Below, one piece after another: positions 32,247 to 40,102 of a stretch of DNA of 64,000 bases. Made by a program: the position numbers and the translations under genes. Numbering within the stretch: position 1 is the stretch's first letter; each line of letters starts with the position of its first letter. Origin of the DNA: Opitutales bacterium (GTDB taxonomy: Bacteria; Verrucomicrobiota; Verrucomicrobiia; Opitutales; UBA953); contig JANRFG010000032.1 in NCBI GenBank assembly GCA_030725715.1, positions 62,001 through 126,000 of the forward strand. Reading direction: 5' to 3'. Under the pieces are notes generated by a model, which was not told the origin of the DNA, did not search any database, and saw only the letters and a program-made list of their open reading frames with translations.

Positions 32247-33809
32247 TTACTTCTTGCCCTTAGGCGCGGCGGCCGTCACGGCCGGCCAGTCGTCGGTCCG
32301 GAAGGGGGAGGCGGGCAGGCCGGCGCCGTTGGCGAGGCTGTATTCCGGCCAATCCTTCCAGGCATAGCGGACGGCGGCAGGCTTGGCGACTTCCGCGCTG
32401 CGGACGACGACGGTCTCGCCGACGATCTTCGCCTCAGCGGCCTTCCACTGCTTGTCTTCGCCGGCGATCTGGAAGCCCGTGAGGGCGCCGCCGTTCATGG
32501 ACTTAAGTCCGCCGTTCGCATGCTTGAAGGAGACCGTGATCGCGTCGCCGCCGATCGTGGAGCCGGCCGGGAGCGGACCGCTGATCGCGGCGACGTCCTT
32601 GCCGTAGACCGTTCCGAGGGCCCAGAAGGAGAGGCGCTTGCCGACGTCCTGCTTGTTCTTCGGGTGGATGTCCTTGGCGTCGCCGATGTCGATCGTGATG
32701 GCCATGCCGGTCTTCGGGAGTTCCAGCGTCTTCATCATCGATTCGCGGACACGGGGCCAGCCTTCGCCGCGCGAGGTGAAGTTCGGAAGCTGCACCCAGG
32801 CGAAGGGAACTTCATCGTTCCAGAGCGTGCGCCAGCTCGTGACGAGTTGGGAGAGCTGCTTGTGATAGAGGCCCGGGTTGCCGGCGTTGCCTTCGCCCTG
32901 ATACCAGAGCATGCCGCGGAGCGTGTAGGGCACGAGGTTGACGACCTTGCCGTTGAAGAGACCGGCGGGTCCGCCCTTGAGCTTGCGCATGGCCAGCGGA
33001 TTCCGCGGGGCCGGCGTCACGAAGGGGGTGCCGTTGGCCTTGGCTTTGGCGACGGCGGCTTTCCAAGTGGCCATCTGCCTGGCATGCAGTTCGCCGGACT
33101 TGCTTTCATCGAAGGCCAGGTAGTCCTTCATCTTGGCGTCGAAGTTAGCCTTCGTCTCGGGGTCGGAAGATTGGGCCTCGGCGGAGACCCAGGATTCGAT
33201 GGGCGTACCGCCGACGGAGGTGTTGATCAGGCCGACCGGGACGCCGACTTCGCGGTGGATCTCGCGGCCGAAGAAGTAGAGCACCGCGGAGAAGCGGCCG
33301 ACGGTATCCGGCGTGCAGGCGCTCCACGCGCCTTTGCCTTCGGCGGCAGGGGAGGCTGAGTGGGTCGAGGATTCCTGATAATGACGGATGAGCGGGAAGT
33401 TCGCGGCGGCCTTCTCGGCTTCGAAGCGGTTCGAGGACTGGACGGTCATCGCCATGTTCGACTGGCCGGAGCCGAGCCAGACTTCGCCGACAAGCACGTC
33501 CTGTACTTCGAGCTTATGGCCGTCCTTGCCCGTGACGGAAAGCGTGCGCGGTTCGGCGGAGGCCTTGAGGGCGTCGAGTTTCAGCATCCACTTGCCGTCG
33601 GCGTCCGCGGTGGCGGACTTGGACTGGCCGGCGAAGGCCACGGTCACCGTCTCGCCGGCGTCGGCCCAACCCCAGACGGCCACGGGCTTCTCGCGCTGGA
33701 GGACCATGTGGTCCGCGATCGGCGCGGCCAGGCGGAAGCCGGCGGCGAAGAGGGAGGTGGCTCCGGCCAGGATGGCCAGGAGGGTGCAGAGCAGGCGAGG
33801 GGCGCGCAT
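32247..33809 (-). CDS. Secreted sialate O-acetylesterase-like protein
   Basis: A 520-residue exported esterase. Signal RAPRLLCTLLAILAGATSLFA; a beta-sandwich domain (LAAPIADHMVLQREKPVAVWG, a classic opening of the family); an SGNH catalytic domain with GEVWLGSGQSNMAM, GTPIESWVSAEAQ, MLWYQGEGNAG and DIHPKNKQDVGKRL; and a C-terminal beta domain. Relatives remove O-acetyl groups from sialic acids or plant and algal glycans; the 520-residue length is usual. The gene lies alone between a GGGGTA inverted array and the cytochrome operon, with a leaderless-type promoter. It ends AAPKGKK. Confidence 0.93.
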   Translation of the reverse strand: MRAPRLLCTLLAILAGATSLFAAGFRLAAPIADHMVLQREKPVAVWGWADAGETVTVAFAGQSKSATADADGKWMLKLDALKASAEPRTLSVTGKDGHKLEVQDVLVGEVWLGSGQSNMAMTVQSSNRFEAEKAAANFPLIRHYQESSTHSASPAAEGKGAWSACTPDTVGRFSAVLYFFGREIHREVGVPVGLINTSVGGTPIESWVSAEAQSSDPETKANFDAKMKDYLAFDESKSGELHARQMATWKAAVAKAKANGTPFVTPAPRNPLAMRKLKGGPAGLFNGKVVNLVPYTLRGMLWYQGEGNAGNPGLYHKQLSQLVTSWRTLWNDEVPFAWVQLPNFTSRGEGWPRVRESMMKTLELPKTGMAITIDIGDAKDIHPKNKQDVGKRLSFWALGTVYGKDVAAISGPLPAGSTIGGDAITVSFKHANGGLKSMNGGALTGFQIAGEDKQWKAAEAKIVGETVVVRSAEVAKPAAVRYAWKDWPEYSLANGAGLPASPFRTDDWPAVTAAAPKGKK

Positions 33810-33815
33810 GCTTAT

Positions 33816-33844
33816 CTAACATCTGAAATCCGCCTAGGTTCCGA
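33816..33844 (-). promoter_or_regulatory. Putative leaderless promoter of sialate O-acetylesterase gene
   Basis: Minus strand TCGGAA, 17 nt, TGTTAG; seven bases on lies the A of the ATG at 33809. Confidence 0.5.
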
Positions 33845-33860
33845 GAATAGACCCGAGAAC

Positions 33861-34001
33861 AAGGGGTAGGGGCAGGGGTAGGGGTAGGGGTAGTAATTAC
33901 CCACCGCATAGCCTCAGCGATCTAGATAGGCGGGTCTGATATCCTGATGTGGACGTAATCTTTAGAACTACCCCAACCCCGACCCCTGCCCCTACCCCTA
34001 A
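33861..34001. repeat. Inverted hexamer arrays (GGGGTA family)
   Basis: The left arm (33861-33893) reads AGGGGT AGGGGC AGGGGT AGGGGT AGGGGT AGT. The right arm (33967-34001), on the minus strand, is TTAGGGG TAGGGG CAGGGG TCGGGG TTGGGG TAG. The 73-nt core holds GCATAGCCTCAGCGATC and GATAGGCGGG. It lies between DUF1501 and the esterase gene. G-quadruplex or hairpin folding is possible in either strand. Confidence 0.8.
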
Positions 34002-34011
34002 GTCGTGTCCA

Positions 34012-35433
34012 CTACGCCAACAACTTCTTCACGACATGACAGGGCTCGACGCCGGTGAGGCGGAAGTCCAGGCCGGCGTTGCGGAAGGTGAGGCGCTCGT
34101 GGTCGACGCCCAAGCAGTGCAGGATGGTCGCCTGCAGGTCAGGCACGCGGACCTCGTCCTTGACGATATTGAAGCCCATCTCGTCGGTCTCGCCGATCGT
34201 CTGGCCGCCCTTGATGCCGCCGCCGGCCATCCACATGGAGAACGCCTGCGGGTGGTGGTCGCGGCCTTGGCTGCGGCCGAGCGAGACGCTGGATTCGACC
34301 ATCGGGGTGCGGCCGAATTCGCCGCCCCAGACGACGAGCGTGCTGTCGAGCAGGCCGCGACGCTTGAGGTCCTTGACGAGCGCGGCGGAGGCCTTGTCGG
34401 TCTTGGCGCAGTTGTTGCGCACGTTGCCGGCGACGTCGCTGTGCGCGTCCCAGCCTTCGTTGTAGATGTTGATGAAGCGGACCCCGCGCTCGACCATGCG
34501 GCGGGCGAGCAGGCAGGCGCGCGCGAAGGACGGCACCTTCGGATCGCAGCCGTAGAGCTCGAGGGTCTCCTTGGTCTCGGAGGAGAGGTCCATCAGGTCC
34601 GGCGCCGAGGTCTGCAGGCGGTAGGCCATCTCGTAGTTGGCGATGCGCGTGGCGATCTCGCTGTCGCCGTCGAGGCGGAGACGGCGGTCGTTCATCGCGT
34701 TGATGAGTCCGATGGTGTCCTTCTGCGTCGCCGGGTCGATGCCCGCGGGCGTGGCGGTATTGAGGATCGCATCGCCGGTATTGCGGAAGCGGGTGCCGGC
34801 GTAGGAGCTCGGCAGGAAACCGCTGCTCCAGCAGGCCGCGCCGCCGCTGATGCCGGCGCCGGTGCTCATGACGACGAACGAAGGGAGGTCCTTGGCTTCC
34901 GAACCGAGGCCGTAAGTGATCCAGGAGCCCATGCTCGGCCGGCCCGGCTGAGAGAAGCCGGTGTTCATGTAGATCTGGGCCGGAGCGTGGTTGAACTGCG
35001 TCGTGCGGCAGGACTTCACGATGGCGATGTCGTCCGCGATCGAAGCGATGTGCGGGATCATCTCGGAGAGCTCGGCGCCGGACTGGCCGTGGCGGGCGAA
35101 CTTGTAGCGCGGGCCGAGGACGGCGGCGTCGGGGCGGATGAACGCGTAGCGCTGGCCGTTGATGATCGAGGGCGGGAGCGGCTTGCCTTCCAGCTTGGCC
35201 AGCTCGGGCTTGTAGTCGAAGAGCTCGAGCTGCGACGGTGCGCCGGCCATGAAAAGGTGGATGACCGCCTTGGCTTTGGGCGGGTGGTGCGGCAGGCCGG
35301 ACATCTGGCCCGAACCGGCGGCGGCGAGGCGGCCCATGGCGCCGTCGGCCACGAGGGAGGCGAGGGCGATCTTACCGACGCCGAGGGCGCATTCCTGGAA
35401 GAAGTACCGGCGGGTGACGTTGGGGCGGGACAT
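34012..35433 (-). CDS. DUF1501 secreted protein (Tat substrate)
   Basis: A 473-residue protein with an N-terminal twin-arginine signal (TRRYFFQECALGVGKIALASL), so it is exported folded. The domain is the alkaline-phosphatase/sulfatase-fold-like DUF1501: IHLFMAGAPSQLELFDYKP, VKSCRTTQFNHAPAQIYMNTG, YGLGSEAKDLPSFVVMS, NEGWDAHSD, VVWGGEFGRTPM and GRDHHPQAFSMWMAGGGI. Its enzymatic role is unknown. In PVC genomes it regularly follows a PSCyt1/DUF1549/DUF1553 gene and the two are thought to act together. Here that partner lies at 35941, but a four-helix-bundle gene with flanking repeats separates them. An array ends close to its ATG. Confidence 0.95.
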   Translation of the reverse strand: MSRPNVTRRYFFQECALGVGKIALASLVADGAMGRLAAAGSGQMSGLPHHPPKAKAVIHLFMAGAPSQLELFDYKPELAKLEGKPLPPSIINGQRYAFIRPDAAVLGPRYKFARHGQSGAELSEMIPHIASIADDIAIVKSCRTTQFNHAPAQIYMNTGFSQPGRPSMGSWITYGLGSEAKDLPSFVVMSTGAGISGGAACWSSGFLPSSYAGTRFRNTGDAILNTATPAGIDPATQKDTIGLINAMNDRRLRLDGDSEIATRIANYEMAYRLQTSAPDLMDLSSETKETLELYGCDPKVPSFARACLLARRMVERGVRFINIYNEGWDAHSDVAGNVRNNCAKTDKASAALVKDLKRRGLLDSTLVVWGGEFGRTPMVESSVSLGRSQGRDHHPQAFSMWMAGGGIKGGQTIGETDEMGFNIVKDEVRVPDLQATILHCLGVDHERLTFRNAGLDFRLTGVEPCHVVKKLLA

Positions 35434-35441
35434 GGAAGGGG

Positions 35442-35479
35442 GAGATGAACGATGAAGGATGAACGATGGAGGATGAAAC
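35442..35479. repeat. Left heptamer array of the four-helix-bundle cassette
   Basis: GAGATGA ACGATGA AGGATGA ACGATGG AGGATGA AAC, perfect 7-nt periodicity, 8 nt upstream of the DUF1501 ATG and 6 nt past the four-helix-bundle stop codon. Its inverted partner lies at 35891-35927. Confidence 0.85.
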
Positions 35480-35485
35480 AGTGGC

Positions 35486-35881
35486 TCAGGATCTGTGGTG
35501 TAGTTCTACGCCGTGCATGAAGGTGCGTAGCTTGGCGATAAGTAGGCGAGTGTGATCCGCGAGTTCTGCGTGTCGTTGCTGTGAGACTAGGGACCCGGTC
35601 TCGCGAAGGGTGTCCAGATGATCCAGGGTTTCTTGGGCCGAGCCCAGCGCGTAGGTGAGATGGCGGAGGAACTCCATTTTGTAGCGGCGCTTACCGTATC
35701 CTTCGACGATGTTGGCGCGAATGGACTTGGAGGAGCGTCTGACTTGAGAGCCGACTTCATGCATCTCAAATCGCGGAAGCTCTTCCAGGGTCATCCGATG
35801 CACCTCCACGGAGAGATCGCGAGCCAGCTGCCATACCTCCAATCGCTGATAGCCGGATGCGGTTTCCTGGGGCTCCTCCAT
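35486..35881 (-). CDS. Four-helix-bundle protein (S23 / 23S rRNA-IVP family)
   Basis: A 131-residue basic helical protein of the four-helix-bundle family (TIGR02436/PF05635): YQRLEVWQLARDLSVEVHRMT, GSQVRRSSKSIRANIVEGYGKRRYKMEFLRHLTYALGSAQETLDHLDTL. The family includes ORFs of 23S rRNA intervening sequences and is related in fold to Avd of diversity-generating retroelements. The function is unknown; Avd forms pentameric barrels that bind nucleic acid and reverse transcriptase. The ATG at 35881 has GGGAG five bases upstream; earlier in-frame ATGs lie within the heptamer array. The gene sits exactly between two inverted heptamer arrays and interrupts the usual DUF1549/DUF1553-DUF1501 pair. No reverse transcriptase is in the window. 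Confidence 0.93.
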   Translation of the reverse strand: MEEPQETASGYQRLEVWQLARDLSVEVHRMTLEELPRFEMHEVGSQVRRSSKSIRANIVEGYGKRRYKMEFLRHLTYALGSAQETLDHLDTLRETGSLVSQQRHAELADHTRLLIAKLRTFMHGVELHHRS

Positions 35882-35890
35882 TACTGCTCC

Positions 35891-35927
35891 CATATCATTC
35901 ATCATCCATCCCTCATCGTTCATCGTG
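35891..35927. repeat. Right heptamer array of the four-helix-bundle cassette
   Basis: On the minus strand CACGATGA ACGATGA GGGATGG ATGATGA ATGATAT. It runs into the translation start region of the four-helix-bundle gene and ends 13 nt from the stop of the DUF1549/DUF1553 gene. It contains several ATGs in different frames. Confidence 0.85.
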
Positions 35928-35940
35928 TTTCTCATCTGCA

Positions 35941-38907
35941 TTACGGATGCACGATGCTTTCGTCGAGGTTGAGCACGGCGCGGGCGAGGGCGGTCCAGAG
36001 GTCCTTGTCGGCGACCTTGCGGGCGCGCTGCGCGTCGACGAAGGCCTGCATGGTCTTCGTCTCATCGGGCGCCGGCGGACGCGTGACGCAACGGCGGAGG
36101 ATGAAGGCGATGCGGCCCGCGTCATCGGAGGCCGCCGTCATGGCCTTCGCGCCGAGGGCGCGGGCCGCTTCCATGAACATCTCGTCGTTGAGCAGGGTGA
36201 GGGCCTGGAGCGGGCTGTTCGAGACGTCGCGGCGGGCGATGCAGGCCTCGCCGGTGGGCGCGTCGAAGGTCGTGGCCATCGCGAACGGGGCGGTGCGCTT
36301 GATGAACGTGTAGAGCGAACGGCGGTAGCGGTCTTCGCCTTCGCTGGGCTTCCACTCGATCCGGCCGTACGTGCCTTCGCTGGTCACGCTCGCGGGCTGG
36401 GGCGGGAAGACGCCTGGTCCGCCCATCTTGAACGAGATCAGGCCGGCGGCCTGCAGCGCGCCGTCGCGGATGACTTCGGCGTCGAGGCGGAAGCGGCTGC
36501 CACGGGCGAGCAGCAGGTTCTCGCGGTCCTTTTCGGCGAGCTCGGGCGTGACGCGCGAGGACTGGCGGTAAGTGGCGCTGGTCACGATCAGCCGGTGCAG
36601 CTTCTTCATCGACCAGCCGGTGCGCTGGAATTCGACGGCGAGCCAGTCAAGCAGCTCAGGGTGCGTCGGGGCTTCGCTCTGGTAGCCGAAGTCCTCGAGC
36701 GAGGCGACGAAGCCGCGACCGAAGAAGGCCTGCCACTGGCGGTTCACGGCCACGCGGGCGGTCAGGGGATTCTCGGGCGCGAAGAGCCAGCGGGCGAAGG
36801 TCAGGCGGTTGGCCGGGGCGTCCTTGGGCAGGCCGGGCAGGAAGGCGGGCACGCCGGGCTTCACTTCTTCGCGCGGGTTCAGGTATTCGCCGCGGTGGTA
36901 ACGCACGGTCGTCCGAGGATTGGAGGCGGGGCGCTCGCGCATGACGAGCGTGGGCTGGCCGCGCGGGATGCGCTTGCGCAGGGCGGCGAGGGCCTTGGCG
37001 TGCACGGCGACTTCGGGCGCGGTCTCGAGGAAGCGCATGCGCAGGGCGTCGCGATCCTGCGGGGCGGCGCCGGCGAGCATGGCCTCGATCGCCGCGGGGT
37101 GACCGGTGGCGGTGGCCTGCTCGTCGGTGGTGACGGAGAGGCGGAAGTGGCCGAGCGAGCAGGAGAAGTGCTTTTCGAAGAGCATCTTCAGCGTCCAGCC
37201 GGCGGGGAGGTCGGTGGGCTTGGCGAAGCGGAAGACGGCCGTCTGACGCTGACCGTAGCCGCCCAGCACCTGCCAGCCGCTCGACATCTCGCCGTCGAGC
37301 GCGGCGGACGCGTTGTTCTTCTTCCGGGCGGCCTTGCCCTTGGCCTTGGCTTTGGCCTTCGGCGCGGCGGCGGCGTCACTGATACGGTCTTCCTCTTCGT
37401 CGTTGGTCGCGAAGGCTTCGCCGAATTCGAGACGCCGGCTGCCGTGCCAGGCTTGGAGTTCGCTGAGGAAGAAGCCGCCGAGCGGTCCTTCGTAGTTGGT
37501 CAGGCCGGGGCCGTCGTTGGGCAGGGAAGGGTGGTCGGCGACTTCGAGCCGGAGGGCGGTGACGCCTTTGTGGGCGCGATCGAAGGTGAGGTCATAGACG
37601 TCGCTCTTGCTGCTGTCGCCGCCGCCGAGGATGAAGCCGTCGGGCTGGACCTCGAGCTTCGGCATGGTGGTCTGGAGCTTGGCCGGGCGGAGCACTTCCC
37701 ACTTGGAGGCCTTGGGGGCTTCGGCGGCGATCCAGGCGTCGACCTTGGGGTCGAGGGCGGCGACGCCGCCGGGGAACTTGCCGGGCAGGGACTCTTCAGC
37801 GGCGGCGATCTTGCGCGCGTGCTCGGCGACCTGCGCGGCGAGGTCGGCGGGCGGGATGTGGTAGGTCGGTTCGTCGGCGTTGTTCAGCAACGCCATGACG
37901 CCGAAGTAATCCGTGTGCAGGATCGGGTCATACTTGTGGGTGTGGCACTGCGCGCAGTTCATCGTCAGGCCCATCCAGGCCGCGCCGGTGGCGCCGACGC
38001 GGTCGACCATCGCGTAGAAGCGGTATTCGTTAGGGTCGATGCCGCCTTCCTCGTTGAGCATCGTGTTGCGGTGGAAGCCGGTGGCGACATGGTCGTCGGG
38101 CGTGGCCCCGGGGAGGAGGTCGCCGGCGAGCTGCTTGATGCCGAACTGGTCGTAGGGCATGTCGGCGTTGAGCGCTTTCACGACCCAGTCGCGGTAAGCC
38201 CAGATCGTGCGCGGGCGGTCCTTCTCGAAGCCGTTGGTGTCGGCGTAGCGGGCGAGGTCGAGCCACCGGCGGGCCCAGCGTTCGCCATAGCGCGGTGAGG
38301 CGAGCAGGCGGTCGACGAGTTTCTCGTAGGCGTCGGGCGACTTATCTTGGACGAAGGCGTCGGCCTCCTCGGGCGTGGGCGGCACGCCAGTGAGATCCAG
38401 CGTCACGCGACGCACGAGGGCGTAGCGGTCGGCCTCGGGCGAAGGCTTCAGGCCGGCTTTCGCGAGGCGGTCGCGCACGAAGGCGTCGATCGGATGGACG
38501 CCGGCCTGCGGCACGGGCGCCTGCTTGGGGGCGGAGAAGGCCCAGTGAGGTTGATAGACGCCGCCTTCGGCGATCCAGGCGCGCAGGGTCGCCTTGTCTT
38601 TCGCGGACATCGGCTTCTTCGCCTCTGGCGGCGGCATGATGTCGTCCGGATCGTCGGAGAAGATGCGATGGATGACTTCGCTTTTGTCGGGCTGACCCGG
38701 GACGATCGCGACTTCGCCGGACTTCCCTTTGCCGTAGGCGGATTCGACGAGGTCGAGGCGGAGTTTTCCTTTGCGTGAATGCTCGTCCATGCCGTGGCAC
38801 GCGAAGCAGTGCTGGGCCAGGATCGGCCGGACCTCGCGGTTGAAGTCGACGGCGGACGCGGTGGCGGCGGACGCCAGAAGCAGGAATGCGGACGGAAAGC
38901 GCGGCAT
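35941..38907 (-). CDS. PSCyt1-DUF1549-DUF1553 secreted cytochrome-like protein
   Basis: A 988-residue exported protein typical of PVC bacteria. Signal PRFPSAFLLLASAATASA; the planctomycete cytochrome C domain (PSCyt1) with heme motif CFACHGMDEHSRKGKLRLD at residues 34-38; DUF1549 (HPIDAFVRDRLAKAGLKPSPEAD, GERWARRWLDLARYADTNGFEKD, and a second CAQCHTHKYDPI near residue 320); a carbohydrate-binding-like middle; and DUF1553 (NPLTARVAVNRQWQAFFGRGFV, HPELLDWLAVEFQ, DVSNSPLQALTLLNDEMF). The real start is the ATG at 38907; the 1510-residue track ORF adds 522 antisense codons. Function is unresolved, probably periplasmic redox processing of a glycan. Confidence 0.94.
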   Translation of the reverse strand: MPRFPSAFLLLASAATASAVDFNREVRPILAQHCFACHGMDEHSRKGKLRLDLVESAYGKGKSGEVAIVPGQPDKSEVIHRIFSDDPDDIMPPPEAKKPMSAKDKATLRAWIAEGGVYQPHWAFSAPKQAPVPQAGVHPIDAFVRDRLAKAGLKPSPEADRYALVRRVTLDLTGVPPTPEEADAFVQDKSPDAYEKLVDRLLASPRYGERWARRWLDLARYADTNGFEKDRPRTIWAYRDWVVKALNADMPYDQFGIKQLAGDLLPGATPDDHVATGFHRNTMLNEEGGIDPNEYRFYAMVDRVGATGAAWMGLTMNCAQCHTHKYDPILHTDYFGVMALLNNADEPTYHIPPADLAAQVAEHARKIAAAEESLPGKFPGGVAALDPKVDAWIAAEAPKASKWEVLRPAKLQTTMPKLEVQPDGFILGGGDSSKSDVYDLTFDRAHKGVTALRLEVADHPSLPNDGPGLTNYEGPLGGFFLSELQAWHGSRRLEFGEAFATNDEEEDRISDAAAAPKAKAKAKGKAARKKNNASAALDGEMSSGWQVLGGYGQRQTAVFRFAKPTDLPAGWTLKMLFEKHFSCSLGHFRLSVTTDEQATATGHPAAIEAMLAGAAPQDRDALRMRFLETAPEVAVHAKALAALRKRIPRGQPTLVMRERPASNPRTTVRYHRGEYLNPREEVKPGVPAFLPGLPKDAPANRLTFARWLFAPENPLTARVAVNRQWQAFFGRGFVASLEDFGYQSEAPTHPELLDWLAVEFQRTGWSMKKLHRLIVTSATYRQSSRVTPELAEKDRENLLLARGSRFRLDAEVIRDGALQAAGLISFKMGGPGVFPPQPASVTSEGTYGRIEWKPSEGEDRYRRSLYTFIKRTAPFAMATTFDAPTGEACIARRDVSNSPLQALTLLNDEMFMEAARALGAKAMTAASDDAGRIAFILRRCVTRPPAPDETKTMQAFVDAQRARKVADKDLWTALARAVLNLDESIVHP

Positions 38908-38948
38908 GGGGGCGGGGGTGAACGGCCGGGGGTGTGACCGACCAAGAT

Positions 38949-38977
38949 AAGACACTCTAGACCGTCCGGGGTTGCGA
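38949..38977 (-). promoter_or_regulatory. Putative promoter of PSCyt1-DUF1549-DUF1553 gene
   Basis: Minus strand TCGCAA, 17 nt, TGTCTT, about 35 nt before the ATG. ATTGCTCGCAAC is shared with the promoter at 20745-20773. Confidence 0.5.
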
Positions 38978-39002
38978 GCAATTAGCAGGCGGGGTTTGGC
39001 GG

Positions 39003-39030
39003 TTGCGGGCCCATGACAGGCGGCTAATCT
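39003..39030 (+). promoter_or_regulatory. Putative promoter of alpha/beta hydrolase 39040
   Basis: TTGCGG, 16 nt, TAATCT; the start would be about 3 nt before the GTG, supporting that start codon. Confidence 0.45.
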
Positions 39031-39039
39031 CGCGATTTC

Positions 39040-40098
39040 GTGCCCCGCTTCTCCCTCATTTTCTGTCTTATCGCCATAGGGGTGTCCGGCGCCGACGGCC
39101 CGACGTCGGGCGATGGTTCGCAGCAGAAATGGCGGCTGGCGCTGGGCTCCCCGAGGTCGACTTTCGGTCAGGCTGGTCCGGCAGAGCGGGTCGAGTCCTT
39201 CGACACTCCGGATTTCCGGGCGCAGCTGTTTCGCCAGCGTACCGGTCCGGAGACCTGGCAGCGGATTCTCATCCTGAAGCCTCTGCGGCTCGAGGGCCGG
39301 ACCGCCGGAGTCGTCGTGCCGTTCTACGACCCCGATCGGATGTGCGGTTACGATCTGCGGACGAAGCAACGGCTCGGACCGGAGCGGAATACGGCTTTCT
39401 TCGGTCTGCATCTCGTGCGGCAGGGCTACGTCGTCGCCGCGGTCGAAGCTTATCCGTTCAACCTGCTGACGCCGGAGGAGCAGAAGGCGAGCAAGGGCGG
39501 GATGGGCGTCTGGCGTGACGCCGCGGCCAAACTCGCCCGACAGGAGCCCGGATGGACGGGCATGGGTAAGCTCACCCATGACACGCTCTTGGCGGCCGAT
39601 CTCCTGGCGGCGGATGCGCAGGTCGACTCGGCTCGTCTCGCGGTGATGGGGCATTCGCTCGGCGGCAAGATGGCCTTCTACGCCGGCTGCCTGGATCCGC
39701 GCTTCAAGGCGATCATCGCGAGTGATTTCGGCCTGGCGTGGGATTCTTCCAATTGGGGCGACGCTTGGTATTTCGGTGACAAGCTGAAGGCCATGCGCGC
39801 GGACGGTCTTTCCCAGGAACAGCTGCTCGCCTTCTATGCTCCGCCGTTCTTCCTGATTGCCGGACAATACGACAGCGAGGCGACGTGCGGCCCTTTGTTG
39901 GACGCGGCCCGCAAGACACGGGAGCTCACGGGTCGGGCGGGCGGTATCGAGATCTTCGACCACCATTCCGGACACCAGCCGACGTGGCCCTCGTTGAAGG
40001 CCGCCTATGTCTGGCTGGCTCGGCGGATGGACATGCCTGCTCCCGACTTCGGGCACCTCGACGCGCTCGCCCGCGACCAAGCGAAGGCCGCCAAGTAG
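39040..40098 (+). CDS. Secreted alpha/beta hydrolase (dienelactone hydrolase-like)
   Basis: A 352-residue exported serine hydrolase and the only + strand protein gene after 12.2 kb. The start is GTG at 39040 followed by a signal peptide (PRFSLIFCLIAIGVSGA). Nucleophile elbow GHSLGGKMAFYAG; acid and histidine regions LIAGQYDSEATCG and FDHHSGHQPTWPS. The fold resembles dienelactone hydrolase/acetyl-xylan-esterase type enzymes. Its tail DQAKAAK is Lys/Ala-rich. It is divergent from the DUF1549/DUF1553 gene and its stop lies 4 nt from the stop of the convergent sulfatase gene, with no terminator between. Confidence 0.87.
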   Translation: MPRFSLIFCLIAIGVSGADGPTSGDGSQQKWRLALGSPRSTFGQAGPAERVESFDTPDFRAQLFRQRTGPETWQRILILKPLRLEGRTAGVVVPFYDPDRMCGYDLRTKQRLGPERNTAFFGLHLVRQGYVVAAVEAYPFNLLTPEEQKASKGGMGVWRDAAAKLARQEPGWTGMGKLTHDTLLAADLLAADAQVDSARLAVMGHSLGGKMAFYAGCLDPRFKAIIASDFGLAWDSSNWGDAWYFGDKLKAMRADGLSQEQLLAFYAPPFFLIAGQYDSEATCGPLLDAARKTRELTGRAGGIEIFDHHSGHQPTWPSLKAAYVWLARRMDMPAPDFGHLDALARDQAKAAK

Positions 40099-40102
40099 GC
40101 GC

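Noticed and set aside
33861-34001. Telomere-like GGGGTA repeats suggesting a eukaryotic contig or chromosome end
   Set aside because: The arrays are internal, short, inverted and lie between typical bacterial operons.
35486-35881. 23S rRNA intervening sequence
   Set aside because: The ORF family fits, but there is no rRNA sequence around it; it lies between two protein genes.
35434-35940. Diversity-generating retroelement
   Set aside because: The four-helix-bundle protein is fold-related to Avd, but there is no reverse transcriptase and no template/variable repeat pair in the window.
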